Shown here: one piece after another, positions 4,909-6,860 of the stretch
Layout of the letters: each line of letters begins with the position of its first letter
Numbering within the stretch: position 1 is the stretch's first letter
Assembly: GCA_030619405.1 (NCBI GenBank)
Contig: JAUXBK010000146.1
Coordinates: 1 to 6,860 of the forward strand
Reading direction: 5' to 3'
Length of the DNA stretch: 6,860 bases
Origin: Sedimenticola sp.
Lineage (GTDB): Bacteria; Pseudomonadota; Gammaproteobacteria; Chromatiales; Chromatiaceae
The notes under the pieces: generated by a model
Databases searched by the model: none
Seen by the model: the letters and a program-made list of their open reading frames with translations, nothing else
Told to the model about the DNA's origin: nothing
Program-made: the position numbers and the translations under genes

Positions 4909-5472
4909 ATGAACTGGATATCTGAGCAAGCACTCGATCTGGAGCGGGTGGAACGTCGCCTGGCCTCGGCAGATCTGGAGCTGAGCGGCTCGGAGGCGCA
5001 TGGTGTGATCTGCGGCCTGCTCTGTACCGGGCAGCCCGACACCCTCGATGGCTGGCTGGCGGAGCTGTTTCCGCCTCCGGCGGATGATGAGGGACTGGCG
5101 GATGATTGCCAGCGCACCCTGCGGCTGCTGTGCGAAGCGACGCAGGGGGCGATCGAAGGGCCGGGTCTGGGTTTCTCGCCACTGCTGCCCGATGATGACC
5201 GGCCGCTCCGGCAGCGGGCGGCAGGGGTGTGTGACTGGTGTCAGGGTTTTCTCTATGGGGTCGGTCTGGCCGGCGTTGCAACGGAACAGACGCTGTCAGA
5301 CCACGCTCGCGAGGCGCTGCAGGATATGAGTGACATCATGCGCATGGATCTGGATGCCCTGGAGGAGGAGGAGGAGAGTGAGGAGTCCCTGATGCAGGTC
5401 ACCGAGTTTCTCCGGGTTGCGGTCAGGCTGGTCTACGAAGAGCTGGTGCCCGACGAAACGGTGCGCCCATGA
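4909..5472 (+). CDS. ygfB: YgfB / UPF0149 family protein
   Basis: The 187 residues match the YgfB family (E. coli about 192), an all-helical cytosolic protein. Conserved segments are SEAHGVICGLLC (28-39), FSPLLPDDDRPLRQRA (89-104) and WCQGFLYGVGLAG (110-122), followed by an acidic linker EEEEESEES (152-160) and a final helix with VRLVYEEL (172-179). The biochemical role is not firmly known; in Pseudomonas aeruginosa YgfB has been linked to repression of an AmpD-type amidase and so to beta-lactam resistance, which need not apply here. The start ATG at 4909 has only a modest GGGAA upstream. The stop overlaps the pepP start (ATGA), so the two are co-translated in the usual ygfB-pepP order. The normal downstream ubiH is outside the window. 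Confidence 0.95.
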   Translation: MNWISEQALDLERVERRLASADLELSGSEAHGVICGLLCTGQPDTLDGWLAELFPPPADDEGLADDCQRTLRLLCEATQGAIEGPGLGFSPLLPDDDRPLRQRAAGVCDWCQGFLYGVGLAGVATEQTLSDHAREALQDMSDIMRMDLDALEEEEESEESLMQVTEFLRVAVRLVYEELVPDETVRP

Positions 5473-6794
5473 CAATGGCAGAGTTCAAACGGCGCCGCCG
5501 CCAGCTGATGCGCATGATGGGGGCCGGCAGTATCGCCATACTGGCGTCGGCGCCGGTGGCGAAGCGCAACCGGGACGTCGATTACCCCTATCGTCCCGAC
5601 AGCGACTTCTACTACCTGACCGGCTTTCCCGAACCGGAGGCGGTGGTGGTGCTGATCCCGGGCCGCAAGCAGGCCGAATACGTGCTCTTCTGCCGTGAGA
5701 GGGATCCGAAAAAGGAACTCTGGCATGGTACCCGTGCTGGCCAGGAGGGGGCAAAGGAGCAATACGGTGCCGATGACTCCTTTCCCATCGGCGATCTGGA
5801 TGACATCCTGCCGCGCATGCTGGAACAGTGTGATCGGGCCTTCTATGCCATGGGCTGCGACCTGGAACTGGACCGTCGGATGTCCGAGTGGATCAGTGGT
5901 ATCCGCGCCCAGGGGCGGGCGGGTATCCAGGGACCGCTGGAGTTCATCGCGCTCGATCACTATCTGCATGATATGCGGCTCTACAAGAGTCGCTCGGAGA
6001 TCAAGGTGATGCGGGATGCGGCCCGCATCTCCGCCCGTGCCCACAAGCGGGTGATGCAGTTGTGCCGGCCGGGGGTGAAGGAGTGGCAGCTGGAGGCGGA
6101 GATGGCGTATGCCTGCGCCAGCGCTGGTGCCCGTGAACAGGCGTACTCCTCGATCGTCGGCGGCGGCGCCAACGGTTGCGTGCTGCACTACACGGAGAAC
6201 CAGGATGAGCTGCAGGATGGCGATCTGCTGCTGATCGATGCCGGCTGTGAACTGGAATACTACGCCTCCGATATCACCCGTACCTTCCCGGTCAACGGTC
6301 GTTTCAACAACGCTCAGCGCGCCCTTTACGAGCTGGTGCTGAAGGCCCAGCTGGCAGCGCTCAGGAAGGTCCGCCCCGGGGCGCACTGGAACGACCCCCA
6401 TATGGCTGCAGTCCGGGTGATCACCCGTGGGCTGATGGAACTGGGGATTCTGAAGGGGCGGCTGCCGACCCTGCTGAAGAACGACGCCTACAAGCGTTTC
6501 TACATGCACCGCACCGGCCACTGGCTGGGGATGGACGTCCACGACGTGGGTGACTACAAGGTGGATGGCAGCTGGCGCCTGCTGGAGCCGGGCATGGCAC
6601 TGACCATCGAACCCGGCATCTATATCCCCGCTGGCAGCAAGGGGGTGGCCCGCAAATGGTGGAACATCGGCATCCGTATCGAAGACGATGTGGTCGTGAC
6701 CAGGGAGGGGTGCGAGGTGCTCAGTAAGGATGCCCCCAAGGGCGTGGAGGAGATCGAGGAGTTGATGTGTTTAAAAGCAGGTACTAGGTACTAG
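5469..6794 (+). CDS. pepP: Xaa-Pro aminopeptidase P
   Basis: PepP removes an N-terminal residue followed by proline and is a cytosolic di-manganese enzyme of the pita-bread fold (M24B). The 441 residues equal the E. coli length. An N-terminal creatinase-like domain (about 1-175; FKRRRRQLM, YPYRPDSDFYYLTGFPEPEAV) is followed by the catalytic domain. All five metal ligands are present: Asp257 (LIDAG), Asp268 (SDITRTFPVN), His351 (TGHWLGMDVHDVG), Glu381 (IEPGIY) and Glu405 (IRIEDD); His358 is the second-shell or catalytic histidine. The start ATG at 5469 overlaps the ygfB stop by 4 nt; an ATG two codons later is an alternative, and neither has a strong ribosome binding site. The C-terminal helix EEIEELM is complete, but the residues after it (CLKAGTRY) end inside an AGGTACT array, which provides the TAG stop. 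Enzyme function should be unaffected. Confidence 0.97.
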   Translation: MTMAEFKRRRRQLMRMMGAGSIAILASAPVAKRNRDVDYPYRPDSDFYYLTGFPEPEAVVVLIPGRKQAEYVLFCRERDPKKELWHGTRAGQEGAKEQYGADDSFPIGDLDDILPRMLEQCDRAFYAMGCDLELDRRMSEWISGIRAQGRAGIQGPLEFIALDHYLHDMRLYKSRSEIKVMRDAARISARAHKRVMQLCRPGVKEWQLEAEMAYACASAGAREQAYSSIVGGGANGCVLHYTENQDELQDGDLLLIDAGCELEYYASDITRTFPVNGRFNNAQRALYELVLKAQLAALRKVRPGAHWNDPHMAAVRVITRGLMELGILKGRLPTLLKNDAYKRFYMHRTGHWLGMDVHDVGDYKVDGSWRLLEPGMALTIEPGIYIPAGSKGVARKWWNIGIRIEDDVVVTREGCEVLSKDAPKGVEEIEELMCLKAGTRY

Positions 6795-6860
6795 GTACTA
6801 GGTACTAGGTACTAGGTACTAGGTACTAGGTACTAGGTACTAGGTACTAGGTACTAGGTA
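6779..6860 (+). repeat. AGGTACT array, at least 11 perfect copies, running off the window
   Basis: Eleven identical units span 6779-6855, plus AGGTA to the window end. It begins inside the last codons of pepP. No degenerate unit is visible, unlike the array at 3794-3851. True length is unknown because the window stops within it. Confidence 0.98.

Noticed and set aside
5433..6542. Long antisense frame of 369 codons opposite pepP
   Set aside because: PepP on the other strand is complete with all metal ligands; the antisense product resembles no family I know.

Overview
The window is dominated by a conserved gammaproteobacterial housekeeping locus. Six protein genes and one RNA gene are recognisable: ribose-5-phosphate isomerase (rpiA), biosynthetic threonine deaminase (ilvA), 5-formyltetrahydrofolate cyclo-ligase (ygfA/fau), 6S RNA (ssrS), the cell-division protein ZapA, YgfB (UPF0149) and aminopeptidase P (pepP). 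A small coiled-coil gene of the TIGR02449 type sits just upstream of zapA. The run zapA - ssrS - ygfA, with ygfB - pepP divergent from zapA, and rpiA/ilvA nearby, is the arrangement known from many gammaproteobacteria. The coding DNA is GC-rich. I cannot name the genus; a free-living or symbiotic Chromatiales-like bacterium would fit, but that is an impression.

Layout. Positions 1-~540 do not fit the rest. They hold the last 43 codons of a protein resembling secreted beta-helix proteins, then the start of a secreted alpha/beta hydrolase in a Planctomycetes-like style. Around 526-543 this runs directly into the 3' part of rpiA, cutting both genes. From there rpiA (minus) and ilvA (plus) diverge from a spacer with a six-copy heptamer array. 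ilvA and ygfA converge and overlap by 40 bp. ssrS lies directly upstream of ygfA on the minus strand. A 0.5-kb AT-richer spacer with two heptamer arrays in opposite orientation follows, then zapA and the coiled-coil gene (minus, overlapping by 4 nt). ygfB and pepP (plus, overlapping by 4 nt) follow, and the window ends inside a third AGGTACT array.

How the genes relate. They are mostly core functions that share a neighbourhood rather than one pathway: pentose phosphate metabolism (rpiA), isoleucine synthesis (ilvA), folate one-carbon salvage (ygfA), global control of RNA polymerase (6S RNA), Z-ring assembly (zapA and probably its coiled-coil neighbour), and proline-specific peptide turnover (pepP).

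The most unusual content is not in the genes but between them. There are four short-tandem-repeat loci built on 7-bp units. One is AGAAGGC; three are AGGTACT or its variants. Two AGGTACT arrays run into the 3' ends of zapA and pepP and supply their last residues (Arg-Tyr) and stop codon. I found no convincing new defence or biosynthetic system here; the repeat family and the chimeric left edge are the points worth checking.
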